Below, in pieces: positions 1 to 11,949 of a DNA stretch of 64,000 bases. Source of the DNA: Pteria penguin (Eukaryota; Mollusca; Bivalvia; Pterioida; Pteriidae); assembly GCA_035048485.1 (NCBI GenBank), contig CM068583.1, forward strand, positions 28,083,841 through 28,147,840. Direction: 5' to 3'. The notes below the pieces were generated by a model that worked only from the letters and a program-made list of their open reading frames with translations, was not told where the DNA came from and ran no database searches. A program made the translations under genes and the position numbers. Positions within the stretch are counted from its first letter, which is position 1, and every line of letters starts with the position of its first letter.

Positions 1-1979
1 GGGAAATAAATGTATGGGCATTTGAACGGTCATATTTAAATGTTAAAAACTTAGTCCAAGCAGTTGAGGTCTTATTCATCATTTTACAACAGTTTTGAGT
101 CTTTCGCTAGTTCCATGTATCATATATCAAATATAATTGTTTAAATCTAATCCTAAAAATGGATTAATCAGATAGGTCGTAAACTTATACATGTGCAATA
201 ACAATAAAAAAAATTTGAGATGAAATTGCATGTTTAAAATTAGGCCAAATATTGCAAAGGGACCTTTGTTTGAATAAGTTAATATATATTATCTTGAAGA
301 TGTTACTACCGCATAAAATATTTTGATTTGTGGTCCTTATGAAGGGTTTTTAAAGCGTTTTTAATACAAACCTATGTATAACTCTCGGTTTCTTTCGCGA
401 AGCCCGGTTACTGATTTTTAGAAAGGTCTTTTTAAAAAAAATCCATTAAAATTATTCTAGAACGTTCAAAGTAAATTTCACCTTTTGGGCACCATGCAAG
501 TCCAAGAAATGTTATCAGAGCCTTCTATCGAACATATATAATAATGCTAAAAGAATAATTTACACTTGCATTAGAATTCTCGCGACTTGTGAAAACTGGT
601 TACAATTTGAATATCAGTTTCATTTGCCTTGACACGAATCACTTGAGATTTATTCAGTGAGAGAAATCTTAACTCGCTTCCTCTATTGGGTTTTAACATG
701 TTAATGTCTAAAGCCTACGGAGAAGTCAAATTTGCAAAAGTTCGGTCTTGAAAGAAGGGATAACAAAAAAAATCTAGTATTTTTATTTGGAGAAATCCTA
801 TAGCAACGGAGGACTTCTCTTAAGAAATTTGGCAAATCTTACAATAATTATAGGATTTACATTGCATTAATATGCATATCTGATACACAAATGACTCCCG
901 ACGACACCTAAGTGAACTTTCAATGGTTTATTATTAATAACTTAATAACGTTTTGCCCATAATTCCCAATCCCGGCGGCATAGAAATGCGGAACAGCACA
1001 TAAATGCATTTTCATAGTGAGAGGTCAACGCAGAGTTTCAACTAGCTTGTTTATCTTTATATTGTTAAAACAAGCAGCGTATGTGCATATTTTCAATTAT
1101 GAATGTGATACTACATTTCCTACTAAAGAAATTACACGGATATAACATAAACATAGCCCATATGTGTATGACTGGACAAATGCAAAATGTCCTGCGACTT
1201 ACATGGGTCGATCAAGAAGGGTGTTCCTAATGAAGTTAATAGACTCTGAAGGCTGACTTTGTTATCTTTCACTGCATTGTTTTTGTCCGTTTCTGTACAT
1301 TGAATTGACGTTGTCGTATAATACAATACAATCAGCTACTTCGTCCATCACACTGTGCAAAACGTACACGTGTTTACAAATATAGAATCATGTATTAATT
1401 GTTAAAGATTGCAGTTAAAATTCCCTTTGTATGTACAGTGGCAGGACAAGAGCTGACGATGCATGAACTTGTCATACTCAGAACTAAGGCTTACATAGAA
1501 ATTAATATCATCGATGGATAACATATATTTGTCTTTTTAATAATACGATCTGCTTAATAATTCATTTCAGTCATTATTTAATGTTAGTTATTTTCATGTA
1601 AAGAGCTCTTCAAGAGAATGAGTTATGCCATCCTGAATAATATATAAATTTGCGATAACGCGACTCTCCATTTACAAAGTGGGTGGTTTTTTTCCATCAG
1701 ATTAAATGTTCAGACGGATGACAGCCAGCTTTACAAAATTTCCCCTAAATAAAATCAAATATTTCAGATCCGTTTGTATATAAGAGTATATTGTGTACGT
1801 TGAATCTAATAAGTGATGTCTACAAAAGTAACATGTCTGCAAGTTTTATTATTTTCCATTTGCTTTATTCCGTATAATTTATCCTCTTTGATAAAAATCA
1901 TTGGTGTATGTGAATATATTGGTAATAATGTGTTGCTGTACATATACATCTTTTACATAATCAGCATGTAATAAACGAA
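1..1979. other. AT-rich non-coding stretch, nothing recognised
   Basis: No open frame with recognisable protein similarity, no RNA gene and no clear repeat structure was found on either strand. Short open frames here are what AT-rich random sequence would give. Confidence 0.5.
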
Positions 1980-2009
1980 GTGTGCAAGATTAAGACAACA
2001 GCAACAATG

Positions 2010-2147
<138 letters not shown>

Positions 2148-2229
2148 AGAAATATAATAAAATTAACGCTATACCTGGTCCTAGTGGTGGTGCAGTCGAC
2201 GAAGTGGCCGGTACAGTTGTAGCTAAAAT

Positions 2230-2690
2230 AAAATGCAAGAGCAACTCTTAGCGTTGCATAATACAGCCCTCACTTAGTTTGAAGTGATGACATTTAAAGG
2301 TATTCCCCTTTTCCCTATTATTCAGAACCTCAAGATAACACATACTTTGGCCCTGTGCAACAACACTGTGACCTTGACATATGTCTTTGCAAATATAACA
2401 TTGGTTTAGGGTTATGACGCGGCCTTGGGTTCTGGGCAACAATTCTGTGAAACATTATTCAGTCCATGTCCAGAAAAATATTTACCCATCATATGCATTG
2501 TGACCTTGGTATTGCAAATTGGCTTTTCAGTTAAGGTCATGATATACCCTTCGGTATTGGCAACAATTCAATTCACATCCATGCTAGGTGTAAAAGGATA
2601 TGGCCTGCACAATAATCTAACGGACATGAGCATTATGCTTTATCTTGCAGATATGACCTTGAACATTAACAGACTGCATCTTCCAGCCAT
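2230..2690 (+). repeat. Diverged remnant of the 146-bp-unit repeat family
   Basis: The segment contains CAAGAGCAACTCTTAGCG, then blocks such as CAACAATTCTGTGAAA and TTGTGACCTTG. These match, with many changes, the units at 14.9-16.1 kb. It looks like an old fragment of the same element. No gene is seen here. Confidence 0.6.
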
Positions 2691-3547
2691 AAAAAAATAA
2701 GTGTGCAATGTTTAAAAGTTCTAGCATAAACAGTTGGCCTATACCTCTTTTAGACCAAACTGCTTATTTGGGGTCTTTTGCCCCGAAAATTTCTTTGACC
2801 TTGACATTATATATTAATATTGTGCGTCATCATGCCGTAAAAATATACCGTGTACCAAGTTTGAAAATCTTAGCCTAAACAGTACGACGGTCTTATAGTA
2901 AAAATATAACAATCAAGTTGTGAAAGGCAAAGATTGAAAAATATTACTTATTTTCAAAGAAAGAATGCGAAATATTGAAATTACAAGACATTTACGGTTA
3001 TTCTTTACCATGAAATAACAAAATTAGTCTTTGTTGTGATATAAGTTTTGTAGACATATCACGCTATTTCTGAGTTTCCCCTTTCTTTGTTTTATTTTAT
3101 AAAGTCTTCCCTCCCTTGAAGGACTCCAGCACCTTACCGATTGAACTTCGCTGGCTAACATCCAAGATGATAATATTCTTATGCATGCATATCATTTCGT
3201 GGTTAATATAGAATGTTACCCGACTTTTACGTTAAGTAAATTGTAAATCATTAATTGGGATCTTCCCACTCTTTGTCATATCTTTCTTATTTTTCACAAA
3301 GTCATATTCATTTAATGTTCCTGTTTATTATCTCGAAATTATCTCGATATAAATCGGAAATGGAGTTGCAATTTCTGATAAAGCGCATCAATGAAAAGGA
3401 GTGGTATAAATATTATATATTATAAAGTAAGACCTATAGAAAAATATAAACCTAATAACTTAAGTGTTTCACATCATTTGCTATGTATTTTTCAGTATTA
3501 AAACTTATCTCGATGATTAAAGTAGAATAACAGAATGAGTAAGGACT

Positions 3548-3688
3548 CAGTGCCGGATCTAGAAAGGGGACATATGTGCTTTAGTCAAACTGCTCAGCCA
3601 TTTTGCGTGCCAAATTTGAGTTTTTACTTGTAAATATATGGCAAAAAGGGAGAGGGGCGGGCCCCGGCCCCCTCTAAATCCGCCACTG
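3548..3688. mobile_element. Small terminal-inverted-repeat element (MITE-like)
   Basis: The left end reads CAGTGCCGGATCTAG and the right end reads CTAAATCCGCCACTG, an imperfect inverted pair about 141 bp apart. No coding capacity. A related sequence with CAATGGCGGATTTAAA and ATCTAGATCCACTT ends lies at 44515-44743. A clear target duplication was not seen. Confidence 0.45.
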
Positions 3689-4034
3689 GAACTTACTCTT
3701 TATATCAACATTATTCGGTGTTTAGTAAGGTAATAAAAATAAGAGTGAGACTAAAACTTACGTGTTGCTAACACAACACGGGGCATGAATGAAATACTGA
3801 TCGAAAGAAGGAAGAAAGGCACGTGTTTAATTCGATACTACATAATTACATATGTGGGATTGACAAAATATGTTTATTAAAACCAGTGCGGGTCTAACTG
3901 CGAAAATGCTTTGCAATTTCGTGAAGCACATTTTCCCTCAAAAACTCACTCAGAAAGCATGATATTCCATCATAGATGTGATGATGAGTGTAGACCATTA
4001 GTGCATGACGTTGAATTTATATAATTATTACACT

Positions 4035-4225
4035 TTATTTTGCCCTTAATTCAAATATAGTACATAAATATATAAGGGATAAACATTGAAGAAAATAGGT
4101 CTTCCAATTCGAAACCTGTATCATGTGTAAAGTGAGTGAATCCTCTTCTAAAAACACATTTCCTTCATCTGAATCCTGCATATACTTACTATCTACATCA
4201 TAAGGTTTGGGTCCCTCTTCCACTC
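4035..4225 (-). CDS. Putative terminal exon of a membrane protein gene (tentative)
   Basis: A TTGCAG acceptor precedes an open frame that starts in the phase left by the exon at 5050-5115 and runs 62 codons to a stop at 4035. The first half is acidic and polar (KPYDVDSKYMQDSDEGN), as expected of a cytosolic tail after a membrane helix. The second half is hydrophobic and could instead be intron if the CAG/GTTTCG site near 4113 is a donor. The evidence is phase agreement and splice signals; no family is recognised for this tail. Confidence 0.4.
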
Positions 4226-4987
4226 CTGCAATATTGTGTTATTCTAATAAGATCTGAATTTATTTTAGTATTAGCAGAAGATTTATCTTTTGTTTACAAT
4301 AAAATAAAAATATGAAATAATAAGAATATGAAGTAATATACAAATTTCGCACCTGCTTGGAACACATAAGTTTTATAATGTATAGTAATAATAGTATAAT
4401 ATAATACAAGAATAATTGTTAGGTTTCTTTGACAAAATAAATACGATGAACGAATGATATATTAATTAGTAGCTTTACAGTCCACGCCAGAAGAGTTTCG
4501 AGCATTATTTCTGCAAACGATCATAAAATTAAGTAGGCGTTTCTGATGATTTAAAAATCATACAGTATTGTAAACTGGTAATAAAAAGGTAGCATACGTT
4601 TGAAATCTTTTTAAAATAGAATGTTTGCAATTAATCTATTCAAGAATGAAAACCCTAATAGGTAGGTAGGTATAATCAATGAGATAAATATCATGTGAGT
4701 GATCTAATTATAATACGTTATCAATGCAGAACGACATATCTTTAAATACATATATAAGAAAAATATTTTACAACAACGTTCGCTATTCAAGAATATCAAA
4801 TCAGCTAAAGGTCAGTCAAAGTCACTTCAAAATTAAAGGTCAAATGTAATGTAAGAGTACAAGTTACACCGACACTAAAACAATACAAGAAGTACAAATA
4901 GATAGACGGACAAATACAAAAACAAAATAGCTATATACAGGACAGCAAACTAAGTGAAATAATGAAATAATATTCAGGGCTACTTTT

Positions 4988-4993
<6 letters not shown>

Positions 4994-5033
<40 letters not shown>
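4994..5033. repeat. (GA)n microsatellite
   Basis: About 20 GA dinucleotides, lying just downstream of the donor of the putative exon at 5050-5115. Confidence 0.9.
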
Positions 5034-5038
<5 letters not shown>

Positions 5039-5049
5039 TCCATCCTCAC

Positions 5050-5115
5050 CTGCCAGATAGATTACAATTCCAATAACCACTGAAATTATTGCAAAGCTTG
5101 ATACTGCTAGCGTTG
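5050..5115 (-). CDS. Putative transmembrane exon (tentative)
   Basis: A 66-nt open segment between an AAATAG acceptor and a CAG/GTGAGG donor encodes a continuous hydrophobic helix (key stretch SFAIISVVIGIVIYLAG). It enters in phase 1 and leaves in phase 1, fitting both the exon at 5975-6034 upstream and the one at 4035-4225 downstream. Order, spacing and helix fit the second membrane segment of a CD225/dispanin-type protein, but no diagnostic cysteine motif is visible. Confidence 0.45.
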
Positions 5116-5185
5116 CTATTTTTAATCGGCTGTTTATATATGAATGATTTTTTCTTCATTTTCTATAAAATAAACAGCAACAAAA

Positions 5186-5188
<3 letters not shown>

Positions 5189-5236
<48 letters not shown>
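5189..5236. repeat. (ATA)n microsatellite
   Basis: Roughly 16 trinucleotide units, ending just before the donor of the putative mini-exon at 5247-5276. Confidence 0.9.
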
Positions 5237-5237
<1 letters not shown>

Positions 5238-5246
5238 GGAACTTAC

Positions 5247-5276
5247 CTGTGCTGATGTAACATGGATGGTTTTCAT
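5247..5276 (-). CDS. Putative 30-nt mini-exon (tentative)
   Basis: A long T-rich tract and an AG precede 30 nt followed by a good donor (ACAG/GTAAGT). Reading in from the phase-1 exon at 5975-6034 it encodes ENHPCYIST and keeps phase 1, so it could be included or skipped without breaking the frame. Only splice signals and phase support it. Confidence 0.3.
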
Positions 5277-5814
5277 CTCACAAATGAAAAAAAAAAAACA
5301 AAAAAACCCCAAAGAACATAAACAACCGGAGTTTTCTCAGTTTTCTCTCAGCGTGGAACAGTGTAAACGTTATTCCTGTTGGTGTGTCCTCTCATATAGC
5401 ACGATACTTTACCTTAATTTGCACCGGATATTCAGAAATAATTAAAGTTTCTCTGTAAAACACTTAGCAGTTTAGGCAGAAAATGTATAAAGTTGTTCCG
5501 TTTAAATAAAACTCCATAAATTTATGCAGAAAACAAATAATTATGCTCGCTACATGGCAGGACAAAATCTTTTAAAAATCTGTTGAAAGAGATTATTTTA
5601 AATCAATAAGGCAATCAGAATAAAAACGTGCCTTACTTGAGTAATATACAGGTATTTAATACATTACTATAGCTGGTAAAACAGTTTTCTGGCCACCATT
5701 GCATTGATGGTTTAAAAAGGATCAACATATTCTTTAAATGTTTATATTCGCTGTGTCTGTAAAAGTTATTATTCTGCGGGAAATTAACACGTATTTATTG
5801 TTTTACGTCACTAA

Positions 5815-5870
5815 AAACATCGCGTATATGGTAGCAGCACCTGCCTCATGCAACATTCTGAATTCGACCA
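5815..5870 (-). repeat. Degenerate SINE 3' fragment
   Basis: The stretch around CGTATATGGTAGCAGCACC matches, with changes, the 3' part of the SINE at 42272-42549 on the same strand. It lies in the intron between two putative exons. Confidence 0.4.
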
Positions 5871-5974
5871 TGTTTTTTTTTTTTTTTATTTTTTGTTTTT
5901 GCTCAGGCTTATATTATCCAATTCTCCTGAAATCGGTTGGTTTTACCAGATTAAATTTCATCTTTTAAACTTAC

Positions 5975-6034
5975 CGTTACTAGATGCAACCTTTGATGAC
6001 GTTAATGCAAACATAATGGCTATAGACCAAACAC
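5975..6034 (-). CDS. Putative transmembrane exon, possibly CD225/dispanin-like (tentative)
   Basis: An exact CTGCAG acceptor and an ACG/GTAAGT donor bracket 60 nt. They encode VWSIAIMFALTSSKVASSN, a membrane segment followed by a polar loop. In CD225/dispanin proteins the first helix ends in a similar A-[IL]-x-[FY]-x(3)-[SN]-[SK]-K pattern before a short loop and a second helix. The expected N-terminal FCC-x-P-x-G half of the first helix was not found upstream, so the family call is weak while the exon itself looks real. Confidence 0.5.
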
Positions 6035-6365
6035 CTGCAGAAGTAAATACACATGTATAATTCAATAATATATTATTGTATTTTCTTTGTTCCATTATGT
6101 GGTATTACCTTTGCTTATTGGTCTTGTAAAGAAGCACCTTTAGTGACTAGAAAACTTATGTTCGGAAAATGATTAATATCAAATTAAAAAGTTAACGTTA
6201 ATTCACATTAAATCAAACAACCACATAAAAATCCAACCAAATACCATATACTAATGAGCATGCTGAAAAAAAACCCGTCACTTAATTCTGGTAGTCATTG
6301 TCCATTGAGGTAGACACCACGTATATGTGTCAATTCGTTAATCAGTATGATTAGAATAGGTCTCA

Positions 6366-8045
6366 ACTCAGATTATCATTCAACATCTTGTATAACGAGA
6401 TGTCATATCGAATGAAATGAACTTCGTATCGACCATATAACTTCCGCAGTGACATTGTTAGTCTACCACTTGTATATCCTTAACTGAGTAGTTTATCTGA
6501 AAGTCATCGTATTTTGTACTCGCTCAGGCATAACGTATTTATTGAGATATGGACACGGCATAGAAGGTGATGATGCTGTCACGTTTGTCATAGATTGGGG
6601 TGTTCAGGGGACCATAATTGTCGTAAGATAACATGATATCTAGTTTTGACGTAGAATTGTTGCTCTCTATGGTTTTCGTAATTTCTAGTTCACTTGAATA
6701 GAAAAAACGTCAATATAATCCATGAATGTAGGATCGATTTTATATTTGTATGTGAGGTTGAACCAAAGTGATAATTCCTCTTTCCAATTAAAGAGCAAAG
6801 ACTATATTGATTAAGCTTCGTAAATGTAAAACATACATGAGGGTTGTAGATTACCGTTGTACCCTTTTATTTCAAAACGGATTTAAAACTTCATTCGAAT
6901 CAGGTATTTCGGAAGACTTTTTTCTGTAGTTTGATGTCAAGTCCATAACCTCCCACCATACTGTACATTGTTTCTGTTTCCTACAGCCTTTACCAGCAAT
7001 CAAGATTTCCATATTAAAAAAAAACTCTACAAATTATTTTTGACTCAGTATGTTACAGATATCATAACCTTCGAAAGAAATTTTTAAATTCTGCAGGCTT
7101 TGGTTCTGATGCAGAAGTCTTTTCAGAAAAGATCATATCCTCATTCCTATTTTTATGAGTCATAGTATTTGATTCTGTATTCGATTCCCCACTAACAACA
7201 AAATAAGAATAACAAAAGATGTAATGAAAATGATCGTTCATAATTATGTGGACATTGCATTACTGTTCATATTTCACTAATACAAAAATATATGGGTACG
7301 TACCTGTAAATCTATGTAACATTGTATTCGAAATATTTTAATCTCAAACAACAAAAAATTATTTAAACTTTTTCCTGCCTTCTGTATTTAAGACCACTTT
7401 CATTCTTTCTGATCAATGACAAGCCGAACAAGTAGAAAATTCTGCATACTATGAATTCAAATTAATCTAGAAAAACATGTTCATATATACGCATTGCAGA
7501 ATAAGTACTTGTTTTACTTACTTTCAAACGTCTAATAACGTCTGGTTTCTGTTAATTCTTTTCGCAATATGTTACGTTTTAGTAATCATTTAGTTTTTTT
7601 TTCTTTAAACAATAACATTTCATTGTCATCCAATTATGTGCACCGCTAATAATGACTGCAATGCTATCATCCTGAAATATCTTCCAAATATGACTTGTCG
7701 ACCCAACAAAGACCAAATGCACTCTTTGTTAAAAATATCTACAGGAGTTCAAATAAAAATAGGTCTTTAAATAGATAGGAGTTCAAATAAAACTAGGTCT
7801 ATTTGAATGAAAATCTAAAAACGCATTATGCAATATTGTGATCAATTAATACTTATCAAATTCGTTTATGGTGTACACGTATCTTGAATGACTTTTTATC
7901 TGTGCAATAAATTCGCGCTTTTGATGGGTATTTTACATCGCATGCGTTTATAGCTCCTCATAGTTCCCCTTCATCTTGACCCTGAACTGATATATGACCA
8001 AGTTCAAGTGCAAGGCTAAAGGCCCGTATAAAGAAAAAACAAACT
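6366..8045. repeat. Copy 1 of a diverged duplicated segment
   Basis: Shares long collinear blocks with 10620-11945: the GTATAACGAGATGTCATAT block, the GCTTCGTAAATATAAAACATAC type block, TGTTACAGATATCATAA, the AGGAGTTCAAATAAAA/AGGTCTATTTGAATG block and GTTCAAGTGCAAGGCTAAA. This copy carries about 500 extra bases (about 7096-7605) missing from copy 2. No termini or coding genes identify it as a known element class. Confidence 0.6.
7062..7191 (-). CDS. Possible N-terminal exon (very tentative)
   Basis: After a T-rich acceptor (TTGTTAG) an open frame of about 42 codons encodes a polar, acidic stretch (ESNTESNTMTHKNRNEDM then SEKTSASEPKPAEF). It has the composition of a cytosolic disordered tail. 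It lies upstream of, and on the same strand as, the putative membrane exons and within the extra sequence of duplication copy 1. No good donor is visible, so this may be chance. Confidence 0.2.
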
Positions 8046-8729
8046 GCAAGCTGGTCGTGCATTCATGTACTTTAATATTGTTTTAGTAGAGACACTAATT
8101 AAATACTGATCACAAAAGACCTAAATGTGTTGCAAAATATATTCTCGGTAACAAAAGATTTAAAATCCTAGACGGAGTATAACATTAATTAAAAAATATA
8201 ATGGGTAAGAAAGTGGTAAAATGATAAGTTGTTCAGTCATTTACAAGTAAAAAACGAAGAAGTACCGAAGGGTAAACCATATCTCATAGTCCATGGAATA
8301 AAGGGGACAATATCGTGTTTATTGTCATATTCAGACAAATGGGAACCCCAATAAAATCGAGGTGAGACCAGTTGCCCTGGATGAGTAAGCGTGCAACACC
8401 CGTCGCAAAAGTCCTGCAAAAGGATCTACAGGTTGAAGAAAGTGAATTCATAATAGCAAAACTTATTTGACAAAGTATCCTTTCACAGAAACACAGAAAA
8501 ATTAAGGATTATTAATGTATGGACCAAGGGTATAGAGGATTGTCATACCAACGGCTTGTTTCTGTTAATTTTTTTTACAATGGATTACGTTTAAGTGATC
8601 TTTTATTTTAAATCTGTAGACAATAACACCTTTTCTCAAAATCAGAGAAAATTTAATGACATTGCCGGCTACCCTTGCCATTCCCACAAGTACTGTTGGG
8701 TCATCACCAATGACAAGTTCAGCTGTCAG

Positions 8730-8885
8730 AGAGACAAAATAGGGAATGTCCTCATTTATGTGGAGCAAGCCATAAGCAGGTTAAAGAATTATCGCTTTCT
8801 TGAGCATGAAGTTCCTATTACATGTCTTCCAGTTATTGAATAAATTGCAATTGTTGTTTGCGCTCTCTGTAATTTACTTGATTCT
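8730..8885 (+). pseudogene. Fragment of a Harbinger-like DDE transposase C-terminus
   Basis: The translation VEQAISRLKNYRFLEHEVPI followed, after an in-frame stop, by VVCALCNLL matches the C-terminal end of DDE_4/PIF-Harbinger transposases. In that family H-V-E-R-[AS]-I-x-R-[LI]-K holds the last acidic catalytic residue. Only this end is recognisable and it contains a stop, so it is a dead fossil. Confidence 0.55.
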
Positions 8886-8889
8886 CTGT

Positions 8890-9560
8890 GCTTATTTTAA
8901 TATCTTAATTAGATAATTAAGATCTTAATTTAGATTTAATTATATTTATATACGACAAGACACTGTATTCAAACAGTAACATTATGTCATCAATTAATTA
9001 ATATACTGAATAATATGCATGTGTATGTCTAACATGAAAATATATACATGGACACAGAACATTTTGATCATGCATCTGTGTAAAACTTAAAATAATCCCA
9101 TGTAAATAGTAAAGTGAAGTAGCTTTGTTGAGGACAGGGGCATTATATTTCACAAACACAGCTTGTTTCATATAAGTACATCTTCTACCAAACAAAAGAT
9201 TAACATGTTTCCATGTACTACTATATCAATCAGATATATGCTGACAGTTAAAGTATATACATGTTTCAAATGATAGTAAATTACAGTCAAGTGCTGCAGT
9301 TGTTTTAACTGTTTGATATTGATCTATTAAACTCACGCTAATGTGTATTAATAAAGAGTAGGACTGAATTCAGTTTCTGGGATATAATATTCACTTGATA
9401 ATGATATTTAAGTCAGTTTTAAAGATTGTTTGATCTGGATAAAATGTACCAACACCGTAGAACTTAAATATTGCTGAATATAAATGTGTACATGTACTAC
9501 TGCAGGTGTGTACATTGTTAATGATCATGATGGATCAGTTTAAATGGTTGCTGCAACACT
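8890..9560. other. AT-rich non-coding stretch
   Basis: No open frame, RNA gene or repeat was recognised. Confidence 0.4.
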
Positions 9561-9578
9561 AAGGCAGATTTTACACAT

Positions 9579-10210
9579 TCACTCTTCTGACTTTGAATTC
9601 TCAGTGATACCAACACAGGTCCAGTGGTACCAGAGATTACAGTACTGACAAAGAATACTGTTATCCCACTGGACATTTACTTCTGTCTCTGATAGACAGA
9701 CTGTCTGACACTTGGGACAGAATGCAATACTCTTCTTTTTCAAGAAGACATGGTGCAACATATGAACTGAGGAAGTGAACCATCTAATGTTGAATGGAAA
9801 CCCAGAATTTATGAGAAAAAGAAACTTTCTCTAGAAAATGACCCACTGACCAAACCAATAAGTATGCGAATTTTCACCCAGTAATGGCCATCTGAGACAG
9901 CACTTGCTTAAAACATATGGGCATTTCACTTCAAGTACGGCCGTGTTATGGCAACAGCATTTGACAATTCTGTCTGGACTACAGGGGATATATGGTCTGT
10001 GTGGCTTGATGTACAGTCCACAGCAACTTACACTAAATCCTGTGTGACTTCCTCCCTCCAAAGTTTGGAAACCTGCAATGCATTTTCTTCGTTGTCTGTA
10101 CCATATTTAATAGCAAGTATATTTCAAAAAGACCTACCAAACCAAATAACTTTGGCAACTAGTTTGGAGGTGATGGCAAACCGCTTCTTTGGCAGTGTGT
10201 TCATTTTTAT
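9579..10210 (-). pseudogene. Decayed YqaJ-type nuclease / PHD-finger gene
   Basis: Reading from 10210 down, frames shift repeatedly but show, in order: a KYGTDNEENAL block; then CGLYIKPHRPYIPCSPDRIV and AVLEVKCPY, the nuclease core with the D...E-x-K acidic residues of YqaJ-like exonucleases; then a C-terminal zinc-binding CQYCNLWYHWTCVGI, the second half of a PHD finger. YqaJ plus PHD proteins occur as dispersed, transposon-linked families in invertebrates. Several frameshifts and stops make this copy non-functional. Confidence 0.6.
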
Positions 10211-10434
10211 TGAAATGCCATGATGTATCGAAGCCGTCAAACGCCCCCATCCTGTTCTACCCACGTGTGACTGCTCTCATGTCCCTAGTAAGCTTCTCTA
10301 TAGCTATCACATAGCTGAAAGAAAATGGCATTTTTGAATAATACATAAGTACTTGCAGTCATAAACTGGCAGTCAATATCCAATACAAGTTATTTAAAAA
10401 TTAATTTTAAATAAATTATGTATGTCTTTGGTTT

Positions 10435-10625
10435 GGTTTATTGTGGTTTAATGTCGCTGTGAACATGAGTTCAGCAATATCTCGGCTGTATAGTGACGGG
10501 GCATAGTCATCCAGACTGAGTAATTAGTCCTGCAACCAGACACTCACACCATTGGTAGCTACGGGTCTTTCACTTGAGGAACTTACCTTGACATGAACAC
10601 ACTTGACGCTTGAAGACTCAGCTCA
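10435..10625 (-). repeat. Degenerate short interspersed repeat
   Basis: The sequence around GGTTTAATGTCGCTGTGAAC and the cattle-grid of short conserved words after it resemble common molluscan SINE-like 3' ends. Assignment rests on recollection of this repeat type. Confidence 0.3.
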
Positions 10626-11160
10626 GAATCAACATTTTGTATAACGAGATGTCATATTGAATGAAAGGAGACTAGTAAGGGCCATATAACTTCCTCAGTG
10701 ACATTGTAAGTCTAACAGCTGAATAGTTTATCTGAAAGTCACATTGCCGTTAGATAACAGTCATCGTAATTTTTATTTGCTCAGGCATAATGTATCAATT
10801 GAGATATGAATACGCCATAGACAGGAGATGATGAAAGTTTGTGCTGCTGAAATTGAAATCGTCGCGTTTGTCATAGACTGAGGTGTTCCGGGGACTATCC
10901 ATGTCGTAAGATAACATAATATCTAGATATAAAGTTGAATTGTTTCTTTTTGTGTTTTTTTTTTATTATTATTTCTAGTCCATTTGAATAAAAAATCCAA
11001 TTATAATCCATGAATCTAGGACGATATATCAGCATGTGAAGTTCAATCGAAGGGCTAGTTCCTTCTTCTCTTAGAGAGCAAATATCAATTAAGCTTCGTA
11101 AATATAAAACATACGCGAGTGTGGATTGTATCGGGTGTACCCTTTTTATGTACCATTCCG

Positions 11161-11227
<67 letters not shown>

Positions 11228-11945
11228 TTTTCCCCCCAGAAAGGTTTCATTTTCTTTGCTTCATTCAATGGATGTATCCAATATATTTTATTTCACATAT
11301 GAATAGAAAATGCCGGCAATAAAAGAATATATTGAGTAATGTTTGTTTTAGCCTATACTTGGCAATGAAAAATGTTTGAATCGGTCAATCAAAGAAGTTG
11401 AAAAAAGAACTCCAATTTTTCATTTGGTAACCACATCAGAGGTCACTGTGAGTCTCTATAAAAGACCATAAGAAGAAATAAGTAGGTTTTGACTTTAATG
11501 ACTTTTAAACTTTTGGCTCAGTGTTACAGATATCATAAAGATAGAAAGACTTTTAAAAATTCTGCAGGTCTGTAAACAATAACATTTCATTGTCATTTAA
11601 TTAAATGCACCTCTAGAAATCTGTAATGGTGTCATCCTGATATATCTTCCAAACATGACTTGGCGAACAGCAAAGACCAAGCGCGCTCTTTGATAAAACA
11701 AATCTATAGGAGTTCAAATAAGAACTGGTCTTTAAATTGGTAGGATTTCAAATAAAACTAGGTCTATTTGAATGGAAACTCTAAAAACACCTATGCAATG
11801 AATTCGCACTTTTGATGAATATTTTACATCACATGCGTTTATAGCTCTTATCTTTACCATGAACTCATATAATGGCCAGGTTCAAGTGCAAGGCTAAACT
11901 ACCCTACAGAATACACACGCTATAAGCAGGTCGTGTATTCGAAAT
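10620..11945. repeat. Copy 2 of the diverged duplicated segment
   Basis: Collinear with 6366-8045, including the GTATAACGAGATGTCATAT and CTAGGTCTATTTGAATG blocks. It is shorter because about 500 bases present in copy 1 are absent after TTCTGCAG at 11566. It is interrupted by an (AT)n tract. Confidence 0.6.
11162..11224. repeat. (AT)n microsatellite
   Basis: About 31 AT dinucleotides inside duplication copy 2. Confidence 0.95.
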
Positions 11946-11949
11946 ATTT

